Assembly: GCF_002865645.1 (NCBI RefSeq)
Contig: NW_020194558.1
Location: 2,446,014 to 2,510,013 of the forward strand
Source: Hyaloscypha bicolor E
Lineage: Eukaryota; Ascomycota; Leotiomycetes; Helotiales; Hyaloscyphaceae
Direction: 5' to 3'
DNA length: 64,000 nucleotides
A program made the translations under genes and the position numbers. Shown piece after piece: positions 32,015-44,166 of the stretch. Position 1 is the stretch's first letter, and each line of letters starts with the position of its first letter. The notes below the pieces were generated by a model. It searched no databases, was not told the DNA's origin, and was given only the letters and a program-made list of their open reading frames with translations.

Positions 32015-34111
32015 CTATAAAAACAACGTCTGTACATGATTCGTCTCCCATCTCAAGAAATCCCCCAAATCATGTCCCAAGTTAAACCCCATCGGGATAA
32101 CCTCAATATCCTTACTTGGGTCAGGGACCACAAAATCCAGCATTGGACTTGGCGGTAAACTGTCTGCAAGAGACCCCTTTCTTTGCACCTCATTCATACT
32201 CCCAATCGCTGAGGTATCCGCAACCACGATTTTCTCTGTATCAACAATCTTCTTCAAACACTCGCTGGGTCTCGGTGAGATTCCTACTTCTTCAGCGCTA
32301 ACTTGCTCGATATCCTCCTTCCTCTTCCTCCTCAAACTATCTCGTCGTTCTCCTCGAACTTTCAAACTCTTATCGCCAACCATCCTTCCCCACCCCTGAT
32401 ACCCAAACCCAGCCCACCAGTGCAAAATCTCATCCGCCTCCCGCTCCATCCCTGCTAATTCTGCCCACTCTCTTTCCTCCGTCTCATAGCTATCCGCATA
32501 CCCATCAATCCTCCCCGTCCCCGAAATCGCCATCTGGAACGCAGTCCAATCCAACGCTTCCTCATCGGACTTCGTATTCGGCTCTCGGAATGGAATCGGG
32601 ACTCTGATAGTCCCGTGCCGGAAAAGGGGTGAAGTGAGAGTGAACGGTGCGCAGGGGAGGTAGATGCAGTTCTCTTCTACTCCTGGCTGTGGAGAAGAGG
32701 GTTGGAAAATGGAGGAAACGGAGGTGAATTGCTTGGCGGGTGAGAGTGTCAGGGGTGAGATCTCGGGGATTGTGGGGAGACGAGGGACGTTTCCTGAGGT
32801 GGAGGGACGACGGGAGATGCGTTGTGGTGAGGGGAAGGTTAATTCGTTGACTACCATTCCTGCGTCATTGTCTGCGAACTGGACTTTTCGTGGCGGGTTA
32901 GGTCTCGAAGGTCTCTTTGGATGTCGCTGCGGTATTGCTGGGGGTGGCAGGGTCGGACTTGGGAAATGAGGAGCGCACTTTTGAGCAGCATCAAGCCGAT
33001 TGGAGAGACTTTCAAGGTAGAAGGGCTCTGTTGGTGTGTCAATATCATCCTCTGCTTCGGCAACACGAATTGCATCTACGGATTCTCGGTGCTCGATAGA
33101 GAGTCTGATGCTTTCTTGCAGCTGTTGCAGTCTCCCGGGCGTCAACATCTCATCGACCTCTGTTCGAAAGATCTTTCCGCTTAGCACATCCACCACATTT
33201 GTTGTCATATCATTCAGGGTCCATCTCGACGGCGAACTTGCAACCGGTGGAGGGACACTTCGCAGCGCCCTACCTAAGAGATTCCGTTTCGCTGGCTTCT
33301 TCTTTTTGGCAACGGACATTGACCGCAATGCTTGCGTTTTGAGAGGAGTTACTGACGGTCTTGGATTTTTTCTCGGGATACCTCGGATTTCTGAAGCATT
33401 GCGTGCCACAGGTACGTCGTCGTCCCAGCCTCGAGTCGCGGCCTTTGCATCGGCCAACGCATTTCCAACGGCCTGGAATGCTGCGTCGGTTTCTCGAATC
33501 AATTGCTCGACGTTATCTGAGAAGTCTTCCATATCTGAATCGTATGTATATTTGAGGCTTTGTGTTGGTGTGTTCTCCTCATCCGGAGCTTCCAGCGCCA
33601 GAGCTCCAATGAGGTCAAAGGTAGATCCTGCAGCAATTGTCGCTGTCGAGCTCTTCTTTCGGCCTGGTTTCGAAATACTTGATTCCGGTGATCGCGATGG
33701 AGAATCTGAGAATATGAGGCGCCATGTTTGCGCATCGTCCGAAGCTTTCTCTGGGGGCAATGGAGGGAGATAAAGAATCTCGGGTTCATTTGATGCGGGC
33801 AATTCTTTTGACAAAGGCAGCTCGACCGCGGCTGGATTCGCAGCGCAATCACAACTGCACAAAGAAGTGGCGGAGGAATGCGCAGTTGCGGCTGCCGTGC
33901 GATTCTGATAAGCTCGTACTGTCGCCTGGCTGTTGGTTCTTCGAAGTGGTGCATGGTCAATCGAAGGACTTTGAGACAGCCAAGATAGTCTCTTAGTAGG
34001 GTTTGTGGACAGTTTCCTGTCCGTGAAACAGAGATCTTCGAAACTATTGCGAGAAGAGTCCCGAATTGGAGGCTTTCGGTGATGAGAGACGAATCGTTTG
34101 AGGCGCAACAT
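32015..34111 (-). CDS. Large low-complexity fungal protein, uncharacterised
   Basis: The frame is open for 808 codons. I favour the ATG at 34111 (698 residues) because the upstream 110 codons are atypical and the protein then starts MLRLKRFVSHHRKPPIRDSS, a basic N-terminus. Most of the sequence is Ser/Pro/Arg-rich and probably disordered, with a KKKKPAKRN cluster that could be a nuclear signal. The C-terminal third looks folded: FTLTSPLFRHGTIRVP, ALDWTAFQMAISGTGRIDGY and ILHWWAGFGYQGWGRMV are Trp-rich and look conserved. I know of similar hypothetical fungal proteins but no function. The long open frame on the opposite strand is a shadow. Confidence 0.75.
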   Translation of the reverse strand: MLRLKRFVSHHRKPPIRDSSRNSFEDLCFTDRKLSTNPTKRLSWLSQSPSIDHAPLRRTNSQATVRAYQNRTAAATAHSSATSLCSCDCAANPAAVELPLSKELPASNEPEILYLPPLPPEKASDDAQTWRLIFSDSPSRSPESSISKPGRKKSSTATIAAGSTFDLIGALALEAPDEENTPTQSLKYTYDSDMEDFSDNVEQLIRETDAAFQAVGNALADAKAATRGWDDDVPVARNASEIRGIPRKNPRPSVTPLKTQALRSMSVAKKKKPAKRNLLGRALRSVPPPVASSPSRWTLNDMTTNVVDVLSGKIFRTEVDEMLTPGRLQQLQESIRLSIEHRESVDAIRVAEAEDDIDTPTEPFYLESLSNRLDAAQKCAPHFPSPTLPPPAIPQRHPKRPSRPNPPRKVQFADNDAGMVVNELTFPSPQRISRRPSTSGNVPRLPTIPEISPLTLSPAKQFTSVSSIFQPSSPQPGVEENCIYLPCAPFTLTSPLFRHGTIRVPIPFREPNTKSDEEALDWTAFQMAISGTGRIDGYADSYETEEREWAELAGMEREADEILHWWAGFGYQGWGRMVGDKSLKVRGERRDSLRRKRKEDIEQVSAEEVGISPRPSECLKKIVDTEKIVVADTSAIGSMNEVQRKGSLADSLPPSPMLDFVVPDPSKDIEVIPMGFNLGHDLGDFLRWETNHVQTLFL

Positions 34112-36379
34112 CGTGCTTGGAGCCTTTTCGCGCCGTATCGAAAAATTGGGTTTGGAAGAGATGGGACTGAAGAAGAGAACGCAAGCCAGTGGAAGATTGC
34201 GATCTCGTGACGACATAAAAATATCTGACGACGATGACGCGTGTTTGTTTTGGAATGACATTACTGTAGACAACATCTGGAGGTGACTGAGGGCGATGAG
34301 AGATATGGAGTGCTGGAAGCTTAAGACGCAGGCCCACTTCACTTGATATGTGGTAGCACAGATCTGAGCAATCCGGGAATGCAGCCGAAAACAGTTGGAA
34401 ACCCGTCGGTTTCTCCATTCGCGTGCTTGACAGGAGTGCATCGCGGAAACTTACTTAGGGCCTAAGGATGGTGCCGTAATCGTATATCCTCCACAGCGAA
34501 CGAACATCTAGACTAGATGGTGATCAAGCCACCAGGAGAAAGTTTGTACGCCATTCTAAGCATTACGTGGGATTGGTCAATGCTGGGTACAGCTCGGTCC
34601 GGCAGTGCTGAAGAAGGCCCTGCATGGTACTCTTTAAGACGAGACTGGCACTGCAACAGATGGCCAGAAAGGTGAGCTATCACTCCACCCGATAATCCAC
34701 CCCATCAGAATATTGGATAGAGCCCCAAGAGGGCCAAGAAGTTCTGTCGAACGCAGGGGAGCTGCAGCTCTGACCACCTCTATCGTCTCGCTTCCTCCAT
34801 GTGGTCGCTCAGGGGAACACAATGTCCGGGCCGATACATGCAGGATGCTCATGAAAGCGCGATAGTAACGAAATTGTTCCCAACGGCTACCTGCAGCCAA
34901 CCCATTGGAGAGCACGCTCGCTCCAGAAAAAGACATGAAGTTGGAAGAAACCGTTTGGGTGCTTTATACAAGGCGCACGAATGCCGCAGGAGGCATGAGT
35001 TCCAGCTCCTGAACAACGCGTAAAACACCCTACGGTTCGCAGGGACATGGTCTGCTCCAAATGCAATCATATAGATCTTGCGGGAATTCAGCAGTGCAGA
35101 TTCTGTGTCATGAGGTGCTGCATAAGAAAGCAACTTCCCGTACGAGACCGAACTGTCGTCGAGTCCTCTGCAATGCAGAAGTCGGTTTTCGGAGGAGCAC
35201 TTTGGGAGGAGATTGACCGAATCCCTCAGGATTGTCAGCTCGAGGACCGATGGTATCAGTGCTTCGCTCCGTGGTGCTCGTTGGGCCATGCTGGAATGAG
35301 TTGAAGTGACGTTGTTCAGACGAAAGCCGCTGGCTTCGCCAAAAATAACCTTATTCTCCCCCTGAATATTTCACGTGACTTTATCTTCTAGCTTATTTCA
35401 GTGTTGTCCTGCAGGCATCCTATCGTATACACTAGCATATGTTTCCCAAGTCTTTCCCTGTTAGCAGTAGCAGTTTCTTATTAGAAAATGTATATTTGAG
35501 TGAGAACAGGTTTTGAGTCACGTGATAACTCTGCTGTTTACAAATGATATCTTCGACTTCCCACGACGGGGCCGGATGGTAGTCTGGCGCACTTGAGGCT
35601 GCGGCAAGGCCGCTGAGCCCGGTGATGTTCTACCCATCGCGTTTATAATCGAAGGCAGTTTCTTAGACGAGAATAAGACATTCAAGCGTGCGTTCAGGTG
35701 AACCACTTTTTCAATGTGCATTTGCAGGTGAAACACGACGTAAGAGATCTATGAGATGCCACCAATCAAAAGTTGGAGTGGAAGTCTCTCAAAACTAGCA
35801 GTAACCATGATGTGCTGTCACTTTTCATCGATGTCTGTCACAGTGTTAGGCGAAGATCGAGGGAAATGTCCATATTTCTTGCGGAGCTAGAGAACATCAC
35901 CAGAAGGAAACTCAGAGATAGAGGTGTAGCTTTCGAAGCGGAGTTAACTGCAGCAAATGAGAAACTCCATCTATTCACATCTCTTGTCTAATTTTGAACA
36001 TAACGGCTTCTAGTGAGGCCCGTCGTAGAAGCCGAGTGCCCTGAATCCCCAAGCCGAACTCCTCCCAAAGTGGCCCCATGATGAATTGTACATAGCCTTA
36101 CTAAACGGTATAAATGCCATTTTAAAGCGTTGAGCCTCGAGATATCGAATGTCAACCAAACGAATGGGTCTACCAGATCGATGAGAATGTCGGGGTATCA
36201 AATGCTTCTATCATCATATCTCATGAGTCGTCACACTCTAAGCCATCACTGTCTTTCAATCCACTATCAAATGCTCTCCCTGAAGTATAGAGTGTTTGTT
36301 GTGTAACATTCGGTAGAACCTCCGTAGCCCTCATCTCCCAGTCGTCCCGATGGAAAGCCCGTTCCCCTCTTCTAAACCA
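34112..36379. other. Gene-poor region, 2.3 kb
   Basis: Several frames of 70-146 codons lie on both strands, but none has a recognisable domain, good start and plausible composition together. No RNA or repeat is seen. Confidence 0.35.
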
Positions 36380-36712
36380 TCACTGCCTCGACTGATGATA
36401 GAGCGTTGCATCATCGTCAAAACGAGGGTGGTTTCTCAACGGCTCTTCGAACATAAGGACCGGATCGCGCTCGACCATTCCAGTGGTGGTTGTTGTTTGC
36501 ATGAATGATGACGACGCGTGTGTTGGCACATGTCTGTATGCTGTCGGCTGCTCCTCCCTGTCCTGCGACTTCGACTGTCTCTCTGGCGGGCCTTTGAAGA
36601 TTCCCGATAATCGAGAGCCCATAGAGGAGATAGAGGTGGATTTGCGGTGGTGCTTGCGAGAAGGTGGTTGGCGGTATTCATTCTCGGAGGAGAAAGGATT
36701 GAGGCACTTCAT
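36380..36712 (-). CDS. Small hypothetical protein
   Basis: A 110-residue frame with an ATG at 36712. The sequence begins MKCLNPFSSENEYRQ, is followed by a basic Arg/Lys/His/Ser stretch and an IFKGPPERQSKSQ segment, and ends acidic (RFDDDATLYHQSRQ). It is probably disordered and soluble, with no signal peptide. Amino-acid use is plausible for a fungal regulatory or adaptor protein, but no family is recognised and a spurious frame cannot be excluded. Confidence 0.42.
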   Translation of the reverse strand: MKCLNPFSSENEYRQPPSRKHHRKSTSISSMGSRLSGIFKGPPERQSKSQDREEQPTAYRHVPTHASSSFMQTTTTTGMVERDPVLMFEEPLRNHPRFDDDATLYHQSRQ

Positions 36713-39700
36713 TATGAGCGAGGGGATGGTGATTGCTGGAGAAAGAATACCCGCTTCGGTGGGCTTCTACTTATGGTCGGATGAGTGGTCGCTTGAAGTG
36801 AGGCAACAGGCTATAGCGTTTTCCCTGGAACCGCCGGTTGGGATACTGACCAGCTAAGTGTCTCTGTCGATCCAATGAATATAGACGACGACCGATGATG
36901 GAACAAAAATAAAGCTAAGAGACGCAATAGTGTGTATAAGAGTTGATATTTTGCCCTCTAGGCAGACACAGGTGACATATTGCTAAAAGTTTGGAGAGAA
37001 CCGGCCGCATCCAATGCAAGAGAAAGCCGGCTGTATATCTATCTCGCCTGCAGAGACTTCAGAGATCACGCTTCAGGTCCAGAACCTCAGACAGCAAGCA
37101 GAAAATTCTTGATGGTGTACGAGGACTGGTTCGGAGGTGTTGACATTGCAGGACTCTGGTTTCTGAAGGGGTTTGGGATCTGGGACCCAATCGACTGATC
37201 GAAAAGGGTGCGAACTCGCCAAACTCCTTTCCGGCTGACCAAAAGCACCCATCCAACCCACCCGCAGCAAGCCACAAAAGGTTCCAGGGGTTCATCGCCC
37301 ACGCCCTCAAGTCCACGTTCCCGCTTTTGGGGCGGGGTTGAAGAGCTGAGGAACAGGACCGCCTCGTTGGGGCCGAGATGTACTTTTAAACCGGATCAAC
37401 AGTTACGCATCTGGGCGCCCCATGTGAGGATCACATCCTAATTGGAACGTCTCCAGATTCCCCCGAAATGAGAATTTTACCTCTCTCCGGAGATTCAGGA
37501 ACAGATGGAACTGAGGAAGAAGCAAAGTTGAGCTGGAGAATTGTCTCGTCTGGAGTTGTCCGATTTTGCCCCCAAGACACACCACGTTGATCCACTGGCC
37601 AGCCTGAGTCGAATTGGCCAACAACAAGCAGCTCACAGCCGAAAGGGGGACGAAGTCCCAATTTTCGCCCTATGAAACTTGCCCGCATCTGGACCTTGAT
37701 AAGAAAAGGGCTGAAATCTTGGCTGAAGGGGTGCGCAGTAATTGGCAGCTTTCAGCTTCACCAACCTGGCATGAAGACGCCTCCCTCCACTTGGGACAGC
37801 CACCATCACGAAGATCCCAGAATCTGGACCATTTCGTGCTTGAAGCTCCCAGATGTACCCCGAGCTGATCGCGCAAGCTCTCGGTGGAACCCGAGTCATG
37901 ATCACGGGAGTGCAAACCGGTGGGGGGCGAGAGTCGATGAGGTGAAGTTCGCTCACCAGCCTCTGGTGCGTGAAGGGTGAAGCTTACATAGCATCGGAAC
38001 TCCGAATACGACCCGTCTCATCAGTGCACCGCCAGGTACATCTCAGCTGATCGCCATAAGGTTGCAGTTCATTCCTTCCCCAATGCTGTGTTCCAGCTTC
38101 CAACGTCACTTCGCGAAGGAATCTGTAGTGAGATTGATAGCCTGAAATCTTACTCAGCAACAAGCTGAGCCCCGCCAACTCCAGCAATCACGAGATTGAC
38201 GCAATTTGACGTGTTAGAAACCTGAAAATATAAATACGTGATCGTGACTTGATAGGTAGGTCGGCCAGTTGTTCCGCGGCCCTTCATTTTGACATTTATT
38301 CTGCCAAATTGTGTGTCAAGTTGTCTTGGATAGCCGAGCCTCCGACCCAGCAGTGACTTCTGATTGATGTACACCGAATGAGGTTCAATCTCGGGCTTAA
38401 CCGACTCCCGGGACATAGTACGGTGATTTGGATTAGAATCTTAGGACGAGAGATAATCAAGCTACTTCCAGGCTTGTGAGCGCCTCACCTCCCCACTTTA
38501 CCGCATCGCTGCAAGAGCGAAGTTCTGAACGACCCCACAATACGAGCTGTCGGCGTTCCAAAAACCCCAAAATGGAAGCAGTATTTGATATTCGAGATGA
38601 CTAGAATGTAACTCTATCCCGGTTCAGGTGCGTTAGCGCCAAGGACAATAAGCACTTCTTAAGTTCTTACGAGCGCCCTCGCCTTTGCAGCCTTAAGATG
38701 ATTCCAAAATATCTAAAGAACATCTTTTCAATCAAACATCTGAAGCCAAGTGAAGGATTTTGCTTGGCATGAAAGCGGTCGATTCTCCGACCTTCCCGTA
38801 CTATGCTTGCAATCAGCCATGGCTGGGGAAACAGTGGGGATGTCCGAGCACTAACAGGAAATATTGGCGGCTTGCAGGGAGAATCCCCAAATACTTTAGG
38901 TCTGGAAGGGGACAACCCAAAACTTTGACACCGCCTCCACCGTTTAACTCGCATACTTGAACGTCCTCGCCATCAAATCTGATTTCGAGTCCTTCGTAAA
39001 GTCTCCCTCCTCAAGCCTCGAGGACGCTGCGGTTAATCCATACTCTGTATCAGTGCAACAGCCGGGCTTGCATAACAGAACTTCGCCTATGCAGTACGGC
39101 AACCTTGTGATTCTGGGAACCTGTGGCGGTATCTGCTTTGGGGAAAGTAGCTCTCGACATGCTTGATCTACAGTTCCACACAGCATCAACAAATTCTTTA
39201 ATGATCTTCAATGCATCATTTTTGTACTTCTGTATTCCTGTTCGTCGATCAGCAGAAGAAATCGATGACGCTGAAACACCACCCCAAAGATAATCGGGGA
39301 GGGAGAGATCCATCCGTAACTGCTGCGGCCTTTCTCTGCTTCAACGCTCATGCACTCGCATGACTGTGACTCTCCGGAGTTCCCCCAGCACATGCGGAAG
39401 GATATTCGGAGAGACTTCGACAAATGGCACAAGGTTGTGCGGGAATTGCTCTTTTGCGTCACTTGAGAGTGAGGGACAGAAGGGCTCGAATCGGGCTCAA
39501 GCACAAACAAATCAATGCAAATCTACCCTGAACTCCGACCTGGCGCACTGAGTTCCCGTGGAGCTCGTGCATGGCATAGGTGACAAAGTCCAAAGACGCA
39601 CATCATCGGAACGAGGGTGCAGAACAACGGCATGCAAGAATCCATAACCTTGACCGTACTCGAAACAGAAACGCAATTAATGTGTTCACCCCTTTTGTTT

Positions 39701-40986
39701 ATTCAAACAGCACTGCACTTGAAAGACAATTCTGCTCCAACTCGAGGTATAAGTCATAACGCCAGCCAGCCATCCAGTTTGGCTTGAGAAACTCTTCGGA
39801 CTTCTACGCCTGCAACGTTTCGTATCGATAGAAGGATCCAGGGTTGAAATCCCCCTAGAACATGAGATGATATCAGCACCACTTATCCCAGAATCAATAG
39901 AGTCAGCGGACTCAATTCCTGGGTAGTTGACTCTGTAAGAAGAGGAGCAGCAAGGGCCAGCTTTACTAGGCCACGTGACAGTTCAGTGATTGGAACAATG
40001 ACTAAGCAATAAGAAAAGAATCCACCAGATCTCTTCGGATGTTCTTCCTTAGAGTACTTTACCTTCAAACTTCTTGGCTCGCCCCGAACCACACTAGGTC
40101 CTTCTCGAAGTCCTCCTCGGCCATCGATGTCGAGAATTGACTGAGCATGTTTGCTGAGGTACACCTGCCGGTAGTGTGCAGCACTGAAGGGAAACTTAAA
40201 AGACAGCTTTTGCAGATGAAGTCGTCCAAGGGAAGAGCGCTCGCTTTCTTCTGAACAAGAACATCACCACAACCTCGACCTCAATTGCTCTGGCGACTAT
40301 CAGGCTTCCAGGGAACTAGCCGAGGCCATTTAGCGTGTCAAATATCCACGTCTTCAAACAAAAAGCAAGAAGCAGAAATCTCAATCTTGAAGCTCGTCAG
40401 AACTCGCGCCATGCTGGATTCAAATTTCATCGCAGAAGTGGTCAATTCTCGGAACATTCCTCCCTTCCTTTCCGTCACTGACTCGTGACAATTTGTCACA
40501 TCTCTCTTTTCTCCATTAATTTCAAAAGCCTTTCCAATCAACCATTGATGAGAAGGCCCCTTTCTCCACCCCGATGGGTTTTCGGATGTGTTTTTCCTCA
40601 AGAAGAGCACGGCCCGAGACGAACGGCAGAATTTTCTTTGCCTCGGCACGCATCATCGCAACTCAGCTCTTCCAGTCTTGCTGCAGACGGACGGCCGTCC
40701 ACACGAAAGAAGACCAATTAACCCCGTTTATATCTGTCGGCCGCTGCAGCACGCACGCTTTTTCGGACATAAGTCGCATAGGAGGCGGCGTTAGGCAAGT
40801 ATTGGTCATCAAGAAGGAAAGGAAATAGTGGGATGTCGTCGTGTCTCCACTATCGTCATAGGCAATGGCCTCGCCGTATTCTCCAAACCTATATGTTGCT
40901 CGATGCGTCCACTAACAATCTAGCTACTCACCTCTTCCAGCAATACTCGATTGAGCTCTCAGCAAATCAATTGGCCTCCCGCAATC
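36713..40986. other. Gene-poor region, 4.3 kb
   Basis: No frame longer than about 107 codons and no recognisable domain on either strand. Base composition is not RIP-like. Frames of 60-100 codons overlap on both strands in 37000-38000, as in random moderately GC-rich DNA. It could hold decayed sequence or noncoding transcripts. Nothing can be shown. Confidence 0.4.
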
Positions 40987-42092
40987 ATGGTGCAGAACAA
41001 AGCGGTTATCTTCAAGTCCGTCCCCAATGGACAACCTATCCCGGGCAAAGACCTCGTCGTCGAAGCCAGCGAATTTGACCTCGAGCAATCTCCCCCCGAA
41101 GGCGGCGTGACGACTAAGAACCTCTATGCCTCCTTTGACCCCTATCAGCGCGGCAAGATGCGAAGCCCAGAAAAGAAGTCCTACTCTCCTCCCTACACAA
41201 TCGGCGAACCCATCGGAAATGCAGTCATTGCCAAGATCATCAAATCCTCGAATCCGAAGCTCAATGCCGGAGACATCGTTGTGGGCGCTTTGCGATTTGA
41301 AGAATATTCGGTGTTGACGAAGGAGACGGCAGATTTATTGAGGAAGATTGAGAATCCGTACAACCTCGATTTGAAGGCATTTTTGGGAGCTTTGGGCATG
41401 CCTGGCCTAACTGCATACTCGTCATACTATGATATTGGGCAACCGAAAAAGGGCGAGACGATCTTCATCTCTGCTGCTTCCGGTGCTGTGGGAGCATTGG
41501 TTGGACAATTGGCAAAACATGACGGACTGAAAGTCATTGGCTCTGTTGGTTCAGATGAAAAGCTTGACTATATCATGAAGGACTTGAACTTCGATGGAGG
41601 ATTCAACTACAAGAAGGAGAAGCCAATTGATGCTCTGAAGCGCCTCGCACCAAACGGAATCGATATCTACTACGAAAATGTGGGTGGAGAGCAGCTGGAG
41701 GCGGCCCTGGATCGCCTGAACACATTCGGCAGGATTGTTGCTTGTGGAATGGTTTCAGAATACAGCACGCCGGAGACGGAGAGACATGGGATCAAGAACC
41801 TTATGCAAATTATAGCGAAGAGGTTAACGATCCGGGGATTTATCGTTGGGGACGAGAATATGGGCCCGAAGTACAGGAAGGCTCGTGATGAGAATATTGC
41901 AAAGTGGCTTCACGAGGGCACGTTCAAGGAGAAGATGAGCGTTACTGAAGGTATTGACAATGCTCCTGAGGGTTTTGTGGGTATGCTTCAAGGCAAGAAC
42001 TTTGGCAAGGCTGTCTTGAAGATTGCAGATTCGGAAGTAAGTGTAGCCCGTTTGAAATGTCTTCTTTCCTGTGCTAACAAGCTCGATAGTAA
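40987..42092 (+). CDS. NADP-dependent medium-chain reductase (leukotriene B4 12-hydroxydehydrogenase / alkenal reductase type)
   Basis: Zinc-independent MDR-superfamily oxidoreductase, expected to reduce alpha,beta-unsaturated carbonyls or related substrates with NADPH in the cytosol. The ATG at 40987 (MVQNKAVIF) is chosen because an upstream extension lacks an ATG. Seen: the N-terminal catalytic fold (LYASFDPYQRGKMR, typical of this subgroup), GALGMPGLTAYSSYYDIG, the Rossmann motif ISAASGAVGALVGQLAK, and YYENVGGEQLEAALDRLN. Exon 1 is 40987-42036 (350 residues, ending LKIADSE). A GTAAGT...GATAG intron follows at 42037-42089, and the next three bases are TAA. The protein length matches the family. 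It converges on a P450 gene downstream. The natural substrate is not known. Confidence 0.92.
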
Positions 42093-42342
42093 GTTTTCTA
42101 GGTGGGAAGCTATTGCGTTGTTATACCAGTTATTAGACTTCACTTCATCTGATGAATGAACGGCCAATTTACAAAATTTCAGTTGCCTCACTGTCTCGCT
42201 CTGATTCGTAAAGTGAGGATATCATAAGCTTATTACCGATATCAAAACATATCTCACAGCCCAGTCACTGATGGAGAAGTGTGAGATATCATAGACAAGT
42301 ACGCCATGCAATGCAAAATAAGTCACAGCCTGTACAATGGTA

Positions 42343-44166
42343 TCACCACCCATCCACCCCTTTCAACCTCAGCCGCATCCCATTTATTGGCTTTGCCGTA
42401 ATCGCACCACCAGCAATAGGCACCTCATCCTTGTCCGCCATCTCCATTTCGAACGTGCCCACAAGCACAGCTATCAATACCCTCAACTCGCTCCTAGCAA
42501 ATTTCTCTCCAATGCAACTCCTAGGGCCATGCAGAAATGTCAGATTGCTATAGTTGCTCCTCACACCACCAGTGTTATTCGCCTTCCCGGTGCTGGGGTC
42601 GATCCAGCGCTCAGGCACGAACTCTGCTGCTTGGTCTCCCCATAGAAGAGGCGAGCGGTTGATTGCCCACGGCGAGACGTAGAATTTTGTGCCTTTAGGG
42701 ATTTGTTGGGTGAGGATTGCGGTTTCTCGGATGGCAACGCGCATGGTGATGGGGACGGTTGGGTAGAGACGGAGGATTTCGTGGCACACTGCGGTGAGGT
42801 AGGGGAGGGACTCGAGCACGGCGGCAATATCGATATTTGAGTTGGAAGTGGTTGAAGGAGAGGGGAGGTTACTTCGAATTTCGTCTCGGAGGCGAGTTTG
42901 GACATCAGGGTGTTTGGCGAGGAGGTGCAATCCCCATGTCAAGGCTGCGGAGGTTGTTTCGTGACTGGATATCTCAATCAGATTTGCAATTTGGGGAGCA
43001 TTGGAGAACTGTTTACCCGGCTGCTAGAAACGTCAAAATTTCGTCCACGAGCATCTCATCGGAAAAGTTATTTGATTTGATCAAGAGAGAGAGGATATCA
43101 AGCGGCTGCTCCTTCGACGTTTTTGCTAGGTCTGTCTTATCTCGAAGAAGCTGCCGACATATCCTTCTCAGCGAGGCAGTATTTTCGTCCAATCTTTGGT
43201 TGAGTTTCCATGGGAGCGCAGCAAGCACACTTCGAGGAAGCAGCGTCGCCGCTGCGAAGTAAAGGCCCTTCTCATAGCTCGGCTCAAGGATTTCTTGGTA
43301 GTTGTCGATCAGCTCATCTTCAGCGCTATATAGCGAGTTGAATTGTCGACCAAGACCCGCAACGCCAATAATGTCCATCGTTACTTTGTTTGACCATTGA
43401 CTGATGTCCAACACTCCTTCAATATGCTTTGGCCGATGGCTGAAGCTTTCATCTGTAGGCGAGGGATTCTCATACAGTTCTGCTGATAGTCGACCAACCA
43501 GATCACCGGCCTTAGACCAGAAGACCGGGACTAGGTCTCGGATGTGACCGAAGCTGAACGCTGGAATTAGGTGCTTTCGTTGGAACTTATGATTGTCTCC
43601 CTCAGCGACGATCAAGCCATCACCAAGCACGTTCCGGATTATGTTGCGGATTTCAGAGGGCTTCTCAAAATCGTAGTTTTTGTGGACTAGAACCTCGGCG
43701 AGTGTCGATGGGTGTGATAATAGAATGTCCTGGCTGTTCATGAGGCCAGGAACTATGATGAGGCCATCATTCGGTATCTCGTTCATGAATTTGATGAAAG
43801 TGTCTCCCCCCGGTCTCCTAAATGTTATAGTTGGGTATCCGATAAGGGGAATGACACCCGACTAGTTGCTTTGAGTCAATACGATGGTGTAGCTGGCTGT
43901 GGAAGACTCCTTACCGTTACTGCTGGAATGTCCCTCAATGGGCTCCCCCATCTTGGGTATATGAAAGCTTCCCAGACCCCCCACAAGACAAACACAAGAG
44001 CGGTAATTATAAGGAAGGATTTAGTAAGCCTTGCCTCTTGCAAGAAAAAATCAGGAAAGAGTATCACGTTGAACAAGCAAAGCGATGCCGACGTCAAGAC
44101 CAATCTCAACGGAATCGGCACCGTCATGTCGAAGCGAAACATGGGAGGCGACAAGAGTTCCGACAT
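42343..44166 (-). CDS. Cytochrome P450 monooxygenase
   Basis: Heme-thiolate monooxygenase anchored in the ER membrane. Exons 43915-44166, 43017-43861 and 42343-42964 join in phase to 572 residues. The introns have GTAAGG...CTAG and GTAAAC...CCAG ends. The N-terminal exon is hydrophobic with two likely membrane segments before the YPRWGSPLRDIPA hinge. Seen: I-helix AGHETTS restored exactly across intron 2, ExxR as EILRLYP, the PERW region (FVPERWIDP), and the heme loop FLHGPRSCIGEKFARSE containing the Cys ligand. I cannot give the CYP family or substrate. It is convergent with an MDR reductase 250 bp away, and no other biosynthetic enzymes are nearby. Confidence 0.95.

Noticed and set aside
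33036..33773. 245-codon plus-strand frame
   Set aside because: Lies wholly antisense to the better-supported protein at 32015-34111. Its Ser/Ala-rich composition is that of a shadow frame.
34849..35289. 146-codon minus-strand frame
   Set aside because: No recognisable domain, irregular composition and competing frames on the opposite strand.
35773..35991. 72-codon plus-strand frame with coiled-coil-like charge pattern
   Set aside because: It opens with TTG rather than ATG and has no supporting context.
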